A DNA stretch of 26,534 nt from a virus. This document shows, piece by piece, positions 1 through 8,240 of this stretch (its first letter is position 1; every line of letters begins with the position of its first letter). The DNA is taken from the IMG/VR virus record IMGVR_UViG_3300044700_000298, positions 1 through 26,534 of that record, one strand, 5' to 3'. The translations under genes and the position numbers were made by a program. Under the pieces are notes generated by a model that saw nothing but the letters and a program-made list of their open reading frames with translations, did not search any database and was not told where the DNA came from.

Positions 1-2
1 AC

Positions 3-377
3 GAGGCATACGACGACTATGACAGAGAATATAACCAAGGCGTATACGAACACAATAAAAACGTCAACCTTGGGCATGACAATGCTGATGAAGTATGGAG
101 GCTTGCGCAAAAACGCGCAGCAGAACTGTCAGCAATTACATCAGGCATTGTTCGAGAAGGTAAGCGTACAGGATTGTCTGTAAAGCAAATAGAAGCACGC
201 ATAAAAGATGCAAAACGTAAGTATGGCGCAACTGGCGCTGACGTTTTAAGAACAGGCGTAGAGTTTGGAAGTATGCCGAAAGATTTCACAAGTCCTGAAA
301 ATCAAGTGCAAGCCACAAACATTACTGGTGGAAAACAAACAGGATACGGTTACAACAGTTGGGACAGACGGCGGTAA
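3..377 (+). CDS. Unrecognised phage protein, 3' part only
   Basis: The reading frame is open from base 3 to the TAA at 375-377, so about 124 residues of the C-terminal part are visible and the start lies upstream of the window. The visible part is hydrophilic and mostly helical in character: an acidic and aromatic stretch at the left edge, then a Lys/Arg/Ala-rich helix-like region (Q-K-R-A-A-E-L), then a tail rich in Gly, Asn and Tyr ending in D-R-R-R. I see no catalytic motif or membrane segment. It lies just upstream of the packaging genes, with a 9-base gap to the next start. A DNA-binding or late regulatory role would fit the place but is not shown. An internal ATG at 174 exists, but the frame is clearly longer. 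Confidence 0.7.
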   Translation, partial: EAYDDYDREYNQGVYEHNKNVNLGHDNADEVWRLAQKRAAELSAITSGIVREGKRTGLSVKQIEARIKDAKRKYGATGADVLRTGVEFGSMPKDFTSPENQVQATNITGGKQTGYGYNSWDRRR

Positions 378-386
378 TATGACTTT

Positions 387-1145
387 ATGTCAGAGATTAC
401 AGTTATCGACGGTAAGCGTTATAAGATTAATGGTTCGACAAAAACAAAGTTATGCAATGGCATCGTAGTTGAAGATGCACTAAGTGGCACAACTAGGCAC
501 TGTAATGCGCGTGCAATGAAAGGCAGAGATTACTGCCAGTATCATGGTGGTAAATCTTTAATAGGACCAGCACACCCAAATTTTATAACGGGGTTGCAAA
601 GCAATAACCGGAAGCGTTTTAGTACAGTTGGTCAAAAGTTGCTGGAGCGAATTGAAGAATTACGTGAAGACGTAGACCTATTCAGCCTGAAAGACGATGC
701 CGCATTTATTACGGCCATTATGGACAAGCGTGCGGAAGCCGCTTCTGAAGGTGTTGGGATTGACCAATACAAGAAAGTTCAAGCGGCTTATGGCTTAGCT
801 CACAGCAAATTAGGTAGTCCAGACTTTGTAGACGCTTTTGAGCAAATTGGAGACGTACTTACAGATACCCTTTCAATGTATGACGCAAGTCGTGATGTCA
901 TTGAATTAATTGACAAACGCGTAAGTATTGTTGAAGCAGAACAAAGAATGATGCACGCGAAGGCGTATACTCTGGAAATTGACCAGGCATTTTCGTTGGT
1001 CATGCAGGTGTTGGAAATTGTCAAAGATAATGTGCGGTCGTCAGAAGAACTGATTGCCATACAAGCAGGATTTCAAAAGTTACTTAAGGTTTATCAGTCG
1101 CCTGATGAAGAGGTTCTTGACGCGGAGATTATAAGTGAATCTTAG
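387..1145 (+). CDS. Putative terminase small subunit (Cys/His HGG-type N-terminus)
   Basis: A 252-residue protein directly upstream of the large terminase, overlapping it by 11 bases. The N-terminal 60 residues contain C23, C39, C50 and H53, the last pair as C-Q-Y-H-G-G, followed by a G-P-A-H-P-N-F segment. This Cys/His plus HGG pattern recurs in phage small packaging proteins and probably binds a metal. The rest (about 75-252) is charged and helical, with no membrane segment. Small terminases recognise the phage DNA, control the first cut and pass DNA to the large subunit, and the position supports that role. The assignment rests on context and the HGG pattern. A separate DNA-binding protein is the alternative. 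The ribosome binding site before ATG 387 is weak (GCGGTAA). Confidence 0.6.
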   Translation: MSEITVIDGKRYKINGSTKTKLCNGIVVEDALSGTTRHCNARAMKGRDYCQYHGGKSLIGPAHPNFITGLQSNNRKRFSTVGQKLLERIEELREDVDLFSLKDDAAFITAIMDKRAEAASEGVGIDQYKKVQAAYGLAHSKLGSPDFVDAFEQIGDVLTDTLSMYDASRDVIELIDKRVSIVEAEQRMMHAKAYTLEIDQAFSLVMQVLEIVKDNVRSSEELIAIQAGFQKLLKVYQSPDEEVLDAEIISES

Positions 1146-2868
1146 AGACCTAGAGAAACTAACGCCTAAACGATTTAAGCAATTTGCACGACCAGATAAG
1201 CCGTTGGCAAATGCGTTATTGGAAGCAATGGACGCTAGGCTAAAAGATATTATTGACACGGGTGACTACAACAGCGGGAGGGCATATTCCATTAACGGCG
1301 CCGAATTAGACTATCAAAAATGGCTTAGGACATATGCTCCACACGCGGCAAGTTCAGGGCTAGGTGAACATCACAAACGCGCTTGGGAGTGGGCTGAGAA
1401 TATTGCTCAGGGTGAGCCACCTCCAGCGCTTATTGAGTGCTGGTTTCGTGGAGGAGGTAAGAGTACCACAATGGAACTTATCTCTGCCCGTATTGCCGTT
1501 AAGGGGTCAAGGCGGTTCCTCCTCTATGTATGTTCAACACAAGAAGCGGCTGACCGTCACGTAACAGACATTGCGACTACGATGGAACGATGTGGCATTG
1601 AAAGGGCTATGAACCGGTATGGCTTTTCTAAAGGCTGGAATGCATCAAAGCTCAGGACTGCTAACGGGTTTAACGTATTGGCTTTTGGCCTTGACACTGG
1701 TGCTCGCGGTGTTAAGTTGGATCACCTACGGCCTGATTTTATTATTCTGGATGACATTGACGAACTTGACGACAGTGTTACTCGAGTGGATAAAAAAATT
1801 GCGACAATAACGCAAACAATTCTTCCTGCAAAGTCAAACGACTGCGCAATCGTATTTGTGCAAAACCGCATTCACGCAAACTCCGTAATGAGTCAAGTCA
1901 TCTCTGGTGAACTTGACATGCTCCAAAACCGAATCCAAAGCCCAATCGTCCCAGCGGTTATCGATCTTCGATACGAACCTATTGAAAAAGAGAACGGTCG
2001 TATGGGTTACAAAATTACTGGTGGCACAGCATCTTGGGAACACAAATCACTTGAAGTCTGCCAGCGTGAAATCGATGACTATGGACTCATTTCGTTTTTG
2101 CGCGAATGCCAGCATGACGTTGGTGTTGGCGGACGATTCTTCCCTGAATTTAAACAGCATGATGAAAAGGGTAACCCTTGGCATGTTGTAGACATTGTCG
2201 ATGTCAAGCCGTGGTGGCGCGTGTGGGCGTCGCATGACTTTGGAACCAATAGTCCTGCGGCATTCTTGTTATATGCATCCGACGATTTGGAGAACGTCTA
2301 TGTCATTGGTGAAGTTTATAAGAATGGAATGGTATCTAGCCAACAAGCCGACGCCGCGTTGGAGTTACTGCGAGCTAGAGACATGGCCGCTCCTGTGGAT
2401 AAAGATATCCCAGGAGGAGTCTGGAACACCAAACTAGAAGCCATTGCATTTGACTGGGGTAACACATTCCCTCCAGAGAAATACGACCAGCGCATCGGAG
2501 AGTATCCAGTCGAAGTCTGGTGGCGTAAAGGCCTTCCGGCAGTACGTGCTGTCAAAGACCGAAAGGCTGGCTGGAGGCGTCTCAAAGAATGGTTTGCTGC
2601 TACGCGCATGACTGATGGCGTTGTGACACCCCGGTTCCGTATTTTGAGGAACAGTTGCCCTAACCTTATTCGTGAAATAGAAGGCGCAATGGCTGACCCT
2701 AAAGACCCAGAAGATCTCGACAATGGAACTAAGAGCGACCACGCTCTTGACTCATGTCGTTATGGGGTTATGTGGCGAGAGTATCCTGTTCGATGTGACG
2801 AGGTTATTCTGAATCCTAAGACAAAGCCACACTGGTTGAAAGAGGCTAAGAACGAGGATTACCTATGA
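1135..2868 (+). CDS. terL: Terminase large subunit (packaging ATPase-nuclease)
   Basis: A 577-residue packaging motor. The ATPase part has a Walker A loop at about 104-111 (F-R-G-G-G-K-S-T) and a Walker B strand at about 202-208 (F-I-I-L-D-D-I), with acidic residues following. The C-terminal RNase H-like nuclease shows three candidate metal-binding acidic sites: D368 in S-H-D-F-G, D440 in A-F-D-W-G, and D535/D539 in S-D-H-A-L-D. Length and domain order are normal for the family. Translation starts at GTG 1135 inside the end of the small-subunit candidate, with GGAG at 1124-1127 seven bases upstream, so the two are probably translationally coupled. The stop overlaps the ATG of the next micro-ORF (ATGA). 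The protein docks on the portal and uses ATP to pump and cut DNA. Confidence 0.95.
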   Translation: MNLRDLEKLTPKRFKQFARPDKPLANALLEAMDARLKDIIDTGDYNSGRAYSINGAELDYQKWLRTYAPHAASSGLGEHHKRAWEWAENIAQGEPPPALIECWFRGGGKSTTMELISARIAVKGSRRFLLYVCSTQEAADRHVTDIATTMERCGIERAMNRYGFSKGWNASKLRTANGFNVLAFGLDTGARGVKLDHLRPDFIILDDIDELDDSVTRVDKKIATITQTILPAKSNDCAIVFVQNRIHANSVMSQVISGELDMLQNRIQSPIVPAVIDLRYEPIEKENGRMGYKITGGTASWEHKSLEVCQREIDDYGLISFLRECQHDVGVGGRFFPEFKQHDEKGNPWHVVDIVDVKPWWRVWASHDFGTNSPAAFLLYASDDLENVYVIGEVYKNGMVSSQQADAALELLRARDMAAPVDKDIPGGVWNTKLEAIAFDWGNTFPPEKYDQRIGEYPVEVWWRKGLPAVRAVKDRKAGWRRLKEWFAATRMTDGVVTPRFRILRNSCPNLIREIEGAMADPKDPEDLDNGTKSDHALDSCRYGVMWREYPVRCDEVILNPKTKPHWLKEAKNEDYL

Positions 2869-2993
2869 TTGTCCTTGCCATTCTTGCGTGTTTTCTTCTT
2901 GCTGGCTCAGTAGCATTGCAATTTACAATATACTTGTATTTAAAGTCATTGGTTAAAACGCCCTGGTATTACAAGGAAAATAGGTATTTGTGA
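2865..2993 (+). CDS. 42-residue single-pass membrane micro-protein between terL and portal
   Basis: A short open frame beginning at ATG 2865, which overlaps the terminase stop as ATGA, and ending at TGA 2991-2993, which overlaps the portal ATG as TGATG. A GAGG at 2854-2857 lies seven bases upstream. Residues about 1-27 are almost entirely hydrophobic (M-I-V-L-A-I-L-A-C-F-L-L-A-G) and would span a membrane. They are followed by a short aromatic and basic tail (K-S-L-V-K, W-Y-Y-K). Close coupling on both sides and a proper binding site argue for a real gene. I do not recognise its family. A tiny holin-like, spanin-like or membrane-signalling peptide are all possible. Confidence 0.6.
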   Translation: MIVLAILACFLLAGSVALQFTIYLYLKSLVKTPWYYKENRYL

Positions 2994-5221
2994 TGGATAT
3001 TCGTGAAATATTGCAAGCTGCTATACAGCGTACGCAACAACCAAAGATGACTGCATTACAAGCACCACAAGCAAAAGGGCAAGTAGGAAGCTTTGATGTA
3101 GAGAATCTCCTACTGAATAAAGACGATGACTTGTCTATTGACCATAGCAAGTCTGAATGGAGAGTCAGTCCGGAAAACGATAAAGAAGATGCATTAAAAG
3201 TTGTTGCACATGTCAAAAAACAATTCGACATAGCATACACATCACGGCTTGAAATGGAACTTGAGTGGACTCAAGCCCTTGCATTTTTTGAGGGTAGGCA
3301 ATGGTTTAGGATTAATAGCCAGACTCGAAACTTGGTAAATCTGCAAAACCCTAACGAAGCTGCTCGATACGTTACCGTAAACAAAATGCGTCCACTGATT
3401 GACGGCGTAGTTGGAAAACTTACACAATGCGCCCCAGATGCGCGAGCAGTGCCACTCTCTTATAGCGAGTTTGACCAGAAGGCTAGTGAGGAAGCAAACT
3501 TCATAGCTGGTCATTACACTAGGAAGTTTGGCAGAGAAACGCAAACTAAAGAGCGCGTGCGCTGGGCCTGCGTGACTGGTACTTCGTTCGTTAAGGTGTG
3601 GTGGAATGCTAAAGCCGAGCAAGTGGTTCCCGAATATTCAATCATGGATGGTTCTGTCACAGGTTTTAAGTCAATGGCGATAGGAGATGTTGAAGAGCAG
3701 ATTATCCCATGCTTCAACGTCTATTATGATCCAGTAGCTCAAACAGATGATCAAGTCAGGTGGCTTATCCATGCATGTATTCGTCCTTTATCTTGGTTTG
3801 TTGACAGTTATGGTGATGCTGGTAAGAAGGTGGTTCCGGATGCTATTGCTGGAGATAATGCGGGTTATGTGGATTCGTATCTGGAAGGCTTAGGTAACAC
3901 AGGATACGGATGGGTTCAACCATCGTCAGCACGATTGAATAACTCAGATCACAAGCGTAAAGCGGCTGTTGTGTATGAGTACTGGGAAAAGCCAACCGAA
4001 CAATACCCTAATGGGCGATTCATTGTAAGCACCAACAGTGCGTTGCTTTATGCCGGAGAATGGCCATACGAAAAGAAAGACGAGTTTCCATTCATTGCAC
4101 TTCGATGGCAACCTCGATCTGGCACGCCATATGGTCACAGTCTCGGCTTTGACTTATGCCCACTACAATTGACCTACAACCGTTTGTATTCACGTGCTGT
4201 AGAGCAGTTTGAAACCACTAAAGACTATGTTATGGTTGAGCGCAATAGCAACATTGGGGCTGATGCATTCAATAATACTAGCGACGATATTGAAGACAAA
4301 AACCGCACATACAGAAAAGTGTACTTTAACAGAGGTACGCATCCTCCACAGATTATGCGTGCACCTGGTGTCAGCGGAGACCTATTCCCGTTTATGCAGA
4401 CCGTGGAAAAAGACATGATGGATGTCGCTGGACTCCATGATGTTTCGCAAGGTCAGGCTCAAGCGGGTACTCCTGCTGAGTCGGTTAAGTTACTTCAGCG
4501 TGCGGACAACACTCAGCATTCGTATATTCGCGCTGACATTGAGATTAGCATTGCAAAGATCAAAGAGTGGGAGATTGCTCTTGTCAAAGAGTTTGCGCCT
4601 GCTCCATTTGTAGGTAGCGTTGATGACCAGATTAATAGTAAGTCTCCAGCACAACAAGGGATTGTAGACTTCCAAGCTATACGTGAAGGCGGTCTGTATA
4701 AGGTCGTTTATGTACCTGGGTCATCGCAAGAAGATAGCCCTGACCAGAAGTTACAGAAGATTGCAGCGCTACGTCAAATGGGATTGTTTGGTGACCCGGC
4801 TGACCCAGAAACCAATGCGTTGGTAGTCAAGATGTTGCAGTTGCCAGAAACTGGTGAAATCCTTGAGCATCTTGCGCGACAAGCTGAAAAACAACAGATG
4901 CAACAACAGCAGATGATGGAGATGCAACAACAACAAATGATGGCTCAGCAACAGCAACCTCAAGGTCAACAGTATGACCCAGAAGCTGAAGGTCATCGAG
5001 CAGAACTAGACATGCAAAAGCAAACCACGCTGGCTGAACAAAAAGCACAGATGGAGCAAGCAAAGATGCAAATGCAAAGCCAACAGAAGCAAGAAGAGTA
5101 CGCTGCGCAAAAAATTGCAGACATAAATCATGCTATGGCGATGCAAGCAGTTTCTCCGGAACCAACACAAAGTTCTACTTCCGGAGGAAAGCAGAAGCCA
5201 CGACCTGCAAACAAAAAATAA
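2993..5221 (+). CDS. Portal protein (P22-like)
   Basis: A 742-residue portal, the dodecameric ring through which DNA enters and leaves the head. The characteristic N-terminal portal signature is seen around residues 92-105 (A-L-A-F-F-E-G-R-Q-W) and the N-K-M-R-P-L-I-D segment near 130. The length matches the long P22-type portals. The C-terminal 110 residues are unusual: about 30 residues dominated by Gln and Met (632-661), then a charged coiled coil, then a basic Pro/Lys tail ending N-K-K. In P22-type portals a long C-terminal helical barrel runs into the head, so this may be its counterpart. ATG 2993 is chosen because it overlaps the preceding stop. GTG 2990 in the same frame is an alternative and would add one residue (residue numbers here count from it). 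AGG at 2982-2984 is the nearest binding site. Confidence 0.9.
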   Translation: MDIREILQAAIQRTQQPKMTALQAPQAKGQVGSFDVENLLLNKDDDLSIDHSKSEWRVSPENDKEDALKVVAHVKKQFDIAYTSRLEMELEWTQALAFFEGRQWFRINSQTRNLVNLQNPNEAARYVTVNKMRPLIDGVVGKLTQCAPDARAVPLSYSEFDQKASEEANFIAGHYTRKFGRETQTKERVRWACVTGTSFVKVWWNAKAEQVVPEYSIMDGSVTGFKSMAIGDVEEQIIPCFNVYYDPVAQTDDQVRWLIHACIRPLSWFVDSYGDAGKKVVPDAIAGDNAGYVDSYLEGLGNTGYGWVQPSSARLNNSDHKRKAAVVYEYWEKPTEQYPNGRFIVSTNSALLYAGEWPYEKKDEFPFIALRWQPRSGTPYGHSLGFDLCPLQLTYNRLYSRAVEQFETTKDYVMVERNSNIGADAFNNTSDDIEDKNRTYRKVYFNRGTHPPQIMRAPGVSGDLFPFMQTVEKDMMDVAGLHDVSQGQAQAGTPAESVKLLQRADNTQHSYIRADIEISIAKIKEWEIALVKEFAPAPFVGSVDDQINSKSPAQQGIVDFQAIREGGLYKVVYVPGSSQEDSPDQKLQKIAALRQMGLFGDPADPETNALVVKMLQLPETGEILEHLARQAEKQQMQQQQMMEMQQQQMMAQQQQPQGQQYDPEAEGHRAELDMQKQTTLAEQKAQMEQAKMQMQSQQKQEEYAAQKIADINHAMAMQAVSPEPTQSSTSGGKQKPRPANKK
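5154..5186. repeat. Inverted repeat at the 3' end of the portal gene
   Basis: Two perfect 8-base arms (CTCCGGAA at 5154-5161 and TTCCGGAG at 5179-5186) flank a 17-base loop inside the coding sequence for the portal tail. No run of T follows, so it does not look like an intrinsic terminator. It could form an RNA hairpin about 65 bases ahead of the scaffold start, but chance is also possible. Confidence 0.3.
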
Positions 5222-5252
5222 AACTGTTGTGGTAAAGTAAGGAAAACAACTA

Positions 5253-6065
5253 ATGTCTGACGAGATGGTGATGCCAACTCCCGATTCACCAGCGGGAGCG
5301 TCTGACGCCAACCTTGGTGGAGCTTTTGCTGAATTCATTCAGGACGCCGCCGGTCCTGAAGGTGGTGCGACAGGGGCGTTAAACGCAGATACAGTCAGCA
5401 ATGCTAGTGCGGATGATGTCATTAACGAGTTGCTTGGCCTAGAAGGTGACAAGCCCGGTAGTGTCCCGTACGAGCGGTTCCGAGAGGTCAATGAGCGCGC
5501 AAAGCAAGCCGATGCAACATCTAGTGAACTAGGTGATTGGAAAGGCGTTATCGATGAATTGCGTTCCCAAGGTTTTAACAACGCGGCTGATGTCCAAAAA
5601 GCCCTTGCTGAGCAACAAATGCAAATGCAAGAGCAGGAAATCAGAGATCGTTACGAACGGCTTTCGGAAGCAAACCTCGTTGATGCGCAGAGCGCGTACG
5701 CACAGCAAGAAGCTGAAATCATGCGTCTTCGCTACGAGCGACAGATGGGTGAAGTGCAACAGTTTATGCTTGATAAGCAGATGACTGAAGCGATAACTCA
5801 GTATCCTCTTGCTAAGCGGTCGCCAGACTTAGTTGCGAGTCTAGTGCAGTCAGGCGTAAGCCCATCACAAGCTGCACAACAGGTTCACAACATAGTCAAG
5901 GCTACTGCCCAAGCTTTACTCCCAGATTTGACTAACAGGTTAAACAAGGGTGGATCAGTTACTCCAATGAATAGCGGAAGGACTCCAGCGCCAGCTGCAC
6001 AGCCTCAAGCTGCACAACGAGGACTATCTGCCATTTCGCAACTGCTAGGTATATCTAAAGACTAG
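5253..6065 (+). CDS. Putative capsid scaffolding protein
   Basis: A 270-residue, highly charged, Gln- and Ala-rich protein between portal and coat genes, the usual place for a scaffold. The N-terminal third is acidic and low in complexity. A V-P-Y-E-R-F-R-E-V-N motif (about 71-80), common in phage scaffold-like proteins, is followed by a long predicted coiled coil (about 78-185, rich in E, Q, R and M). The C-terminus ends in a short helical segment after a Pro/Ala/Gln linker; in many scaffolds the C-terminal helix contacts the coat. AAGGA at 5239-5243 precedes ATG 5253 by nine bases. Scaffolds direct procapsid assembly and are then lost. The function is inferred from position and composition, not from a catalytic motif. 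Confidence 0.75.
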   Translation: MSDEMVMPTPDSPAGASDANLGGAFAEFIQDAAGPEGGATGALNADTVSNASADDVINELLGLEGDKPGSVPYERFREVNERAKQADATSSELGDWKGVIDELRSQGFNNAADVQKALAEQQMQMQEQEIRDRYERLSEANLVDAQSAYAQQEAEIMRLRYERQMGEVQQFMLDKQMTEAITQYPLAKRSPDLVASLVQSGVSPSQAAQQVHNIVKATAQALLPDLTNRLNKGGSVTPMNSGRTPAPAAQPQAAQRGLSAISQLLGISKD

Positions 6066-6084
6066 TAAATAAAGGACAAACAGT

Positions 6085-7131
6085 ATGGCAATTGACTTTA
6101 ACGGAGCGCTGACACTTGCAGACTATGCAGCCATCTCCAACGACAATCTTGTAAAAGAGATTACAAAAAGTTTGCATAAGACGTGGAATGCGCTTAAGGA
6201 TATTCCACTTCACACTAGCCCATCCCTCCGCCAGGTCGGAATGCGCTATCTCAACGCTAACATCCCTGCCCCTAACTGGACTGGTATTAACTCGGAGCCA
6301 GTCGCGTTCCGCAGTAAGCCTAAGTCTTACGAAGAGCAGTTGTACCTTGTGCGTAACAAGTTGACCGTTGATCGACGTTTGCTTAATCAGCCAAACTCCA
6401 TCATCGACCCAATTGAAGCACAGGTGCAAATGTTCCTGGAAGGTTTCGCCTACGATTTTAATGATAAATTCATTAATAATGATCCGTCGGTGTCATCCGG
6501 CGGATCTACTTCGGAGTGTTTTCCAGGCATCAACTATCGTCTAAGGAATGCTGCTGACTACGACATTCCATCGGAAATGGTAATTGCTTCGCAGGATATT
6601 TCTGCTAACGCAACAACAGGTTTGTTTGCAGGTAGTGGTGTAGGTACTGCTAACGCAAACAAGTTCTTTGCTGATATCCAGAACCTGTTTGACAACATGA
6701 ATAGTCCTGATGGCGATGGAGTCGTTCTGTATATGTCAGAACTTGCTAAGCGTCAGATGGAAATGGCTGTTCGTGTAATGGGTATTGGTGCTGGTTTTGA
6801 TATCACCCAAGACTCCTATGACCGACCTGTAGAAAAGTACAAATCGGCGACGATTCGTACCGTTGGTCGTAAGTCGGACGGTGTAACTCCAGTCATTAGC
6901 AATACTCAAACTATTGGTTCTTTGTCCAGTGCTAAAGCAACATCTATCTTTGCCGTACGTTACGGTACTGGATACGTTACAGGATGGCAGTCCGAGCCAT
7001 TCAAGCCTAAGTATTTGGGTCTTAGTAATGAGAACGGCATTATGCATAACGTGTTGTTCGACTGGGGTGTAGGTTTGTGGATTCCACATACCCGTGCACT
7101 GGGTCGTCTTGACTGCGTTGTGACAGCGTAA
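6085..7131 (+). CDS. Major capsid protein
   Basis: A 348-residue protein following portal and scaffold. The N-terminus (L-T-L-A-D-Y-A near residue 10, then an amphipathic helix) and the mixed alpha/beta body with long Asn- and Gly-containing loops resemble the BPP-1 / Bcep22-like coat group, which is expected to have the HK97 fold. No protease or delta-domain precursor is evident. A good binding site (AAGGA at 6072-6076) lies eight bases ahead of ATG 6085, fitting a highly expressed gene, and it ends with tandem stops (TAA TAG at 7129-7134). It would form the icosahedral shell. The family assignment is from remembered resemblance; the order of genes makes the role itself rather secure. Confidence 0.85.
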   Translation: MAIDFNGALTLADYAAISNDNLVKEITKSLHKTWNALKDIPLHTSPSLRQVGMRYLNANIPAPNWTGINSEPVAFRSKPKSYEEQLYLVRNKLTVDRRLLNQPNSIIDPIEAQVQMFLEGFAYDFNDKFINNDPSVSSGGSTSECFPGINYRLRNAADYDIPSEMVIASQDISANATTGLFAGSGVGTANANKFFADIQNLFDNMNSPDGDGVVLYMSELAKRQMEMAVRVMGIGAGFDITQDSYDRPVEKYKSATIRTVGRKSDGVTPVISNTQTIGSLSSAKATSIFAVRYGTGYVTGWQSEPFKPKYLGLSNENGIMHNVLFDWGVGLWIPHTRALGRLDCVVTA

Positions 7132-7149
7132 TAGCGAAAGGAAATAGAT

Positions 7150-8232
7150 ATGGCAAGAGACGCTAAACTTTGTTTTAAGTTTGACAGTACGGTTACTGGT
7201 ACAAAACCACTTCCGACTTCACAGCAAACAGTTAATGGTGTATATAACGCTAACACATCCCAAACAAGTTTGTGGATGAACTTTGGTGGCTTTACAAACA
7301 CCATTGCTGACGCCGGTGCATTTGGTGCGCAAGCAGATGCGGCAGCGCCTGGTACCCCGATTGTCCCACAGTTACATAGTGGTAGTCGTGACCAGATGTA
7401 TGCTCGTATTGCTTACTGTGTAACAGAAGCATATGCGACAACAACTGCGCTTAAGTTTTCTGTAGAGGGCACAGCAGATGCAACTGTAGCATCGCCAGTA
7501 ACTTATACGGTTGGTCAAACCGCCGCTACTGGTGCAGTCATGGGACCTATTTATTCATCGACTGTTGCTAGTTCTTCTGGTAACGTGATGACTGTTGCCG
7601 CAGGTTCTGGACTTGCTTCAACGTTCTCAACCACAGTTCCAACAATTACACTTACAACTGCCCTAACGTACCCAATTCCAGTTGGTAGCGTTGTTCAGGT
7701 TGCAGGTACGACTGTGCCTACTGGATTCACTGCATCGACAAACTACTTTGTTGTGTCAAGTACAACTACAACTGTACAGTTGGCGTCCACGGCGGGTGGA
7801 GTTCCGATTCAAGCTACAGCTGGTGGCTCTGCGCCTACGATTGTATTGCAATCACACAACTTTGCGGTTGGTGATTTGGTGCAAATGACAACTGTCGGCA
7901 CGATGTCACTTAATAGCCAAACTCCAACTGTGGGTTCTGTTTATCAAGTACTCTCCGTACCGGCATACAACACGTTTACAATCGGTCTTGGCCCAGGTGC
8001 GTTGTTAGCTGGTGTCGGTGCAGCAAGTACGGTGTTGACTCTTTCAGTAACAGGTACAACCACGGTGTTTACTAAGGTTGCATCTGGACGTATTGCATCA
8101 GTTCCACTTATGTCGAACTTTGCAGGTAGTCTGCGGCTCAACATTATTGGTGCTGGGTCTTCTGCTGCAGGAAAACTTATCATTCAGTCCGCAAGTATTG
8201 CATACGGACGTGATTCTGCTGCTATTGGCTAG
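7150..8232 (+). CDS. Capsid cement/decoration-like protein with two inserted beta modules
   Basis: A 360-residue beta-rich protein immediately after the coat gene. Residues 1-125 and 310-360 together look like the single jelly-roll cement protein that follows the coat gene in BPP-1-like phages (Bbp16 type): D-A-K-L-C-F-K-F-D at the start, A-L-K-F-S-V-E-G-T-A-D in the middle, and S-L-R-L-N-I-I-G-A-G near the end. Between these parts lie about 180 extra residues rich in Thr, Val, Ser and Gly, holding two copies (about 164-227 and 229-288) of a small module found elsewhere in this window. Cement proteins bind between coat capsomers and stabilise the shell. AAAGGA at 7137-7142 lies seven bases before ATG 7150. 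The Bbp16 likeness is inferred from pattern, so a different surface protein is possible. Confidence 0.65.
   Translation: MARDAKLCFKFDSTVTGTKPLPTSQQTVNGVYNANTSQTSLWMNFGGFTNTIADAGAFGAQADAAAPGTPIVPQLHSGSRDQMYARIAYCVTEAYATTTALKFSVEGTADATVASPVTYTVGQTAATGAVMGPIYSSTVASSSGNVMTVAAGSGLASTFSTTVPTITLTTALTYPIPVGSVVQVAGTTVPTGFTASTNYFVVSSTTTTVQLASTAGGVPIQATAGGSAPTIVLQSHNFAVGDLVQMTTVGTMSLNSQTPTVGSVYQVLSVPAYNTFTIGLGPGALLAGVGAASTVLTLSVTGTTTVFTKVASGRIASVPLMSNFAGSLRLNIIGAGSSAAGKLIIQSASIAYGRDSAAIG
7639..7830 (+). other. FCCH-like beta module, copy 1
   Basis: Residues 164-227 of the cement-like protein. Core pattern: P-V-G-S-V-V-Q-V, then N-Y-F-V-V, then V-Q-L-A-S-T-A-G-G-V-P-I. It matches the order of strands in the four other copies in this window. 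Confidence 0.5.
7834..8013 (+). other. FCCH-like beta module, copy 2
   Basis: Residues 229-288 of the cement-like protein, directly after copy 1. Core pattern: H-N-F-A-V-G-D-L-V-Q-M, then G-S-V-Y-Q-V-L-S-V, then Y-N-T-F-T-I-G-L. The G-D-x-V and N-T-F-x-I positions match the other copies. Confidence 0.5.
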
Positions 8233-8240
8233 GTGATGAC

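Noticed and set aside
2316-2742. Antisense frames of 135 and 102 residues inside the terminase gene
   Set aside because: The sense strand codes the terminase nuclease domain with its acidic motifs; the antisense frames have no recognisable pattern.
5154-5186. Intrinsic terminator after the portal gene
   Set aside because: The inverted repeat lies within the coding sequence, has a long loop and is not followed by a T run.
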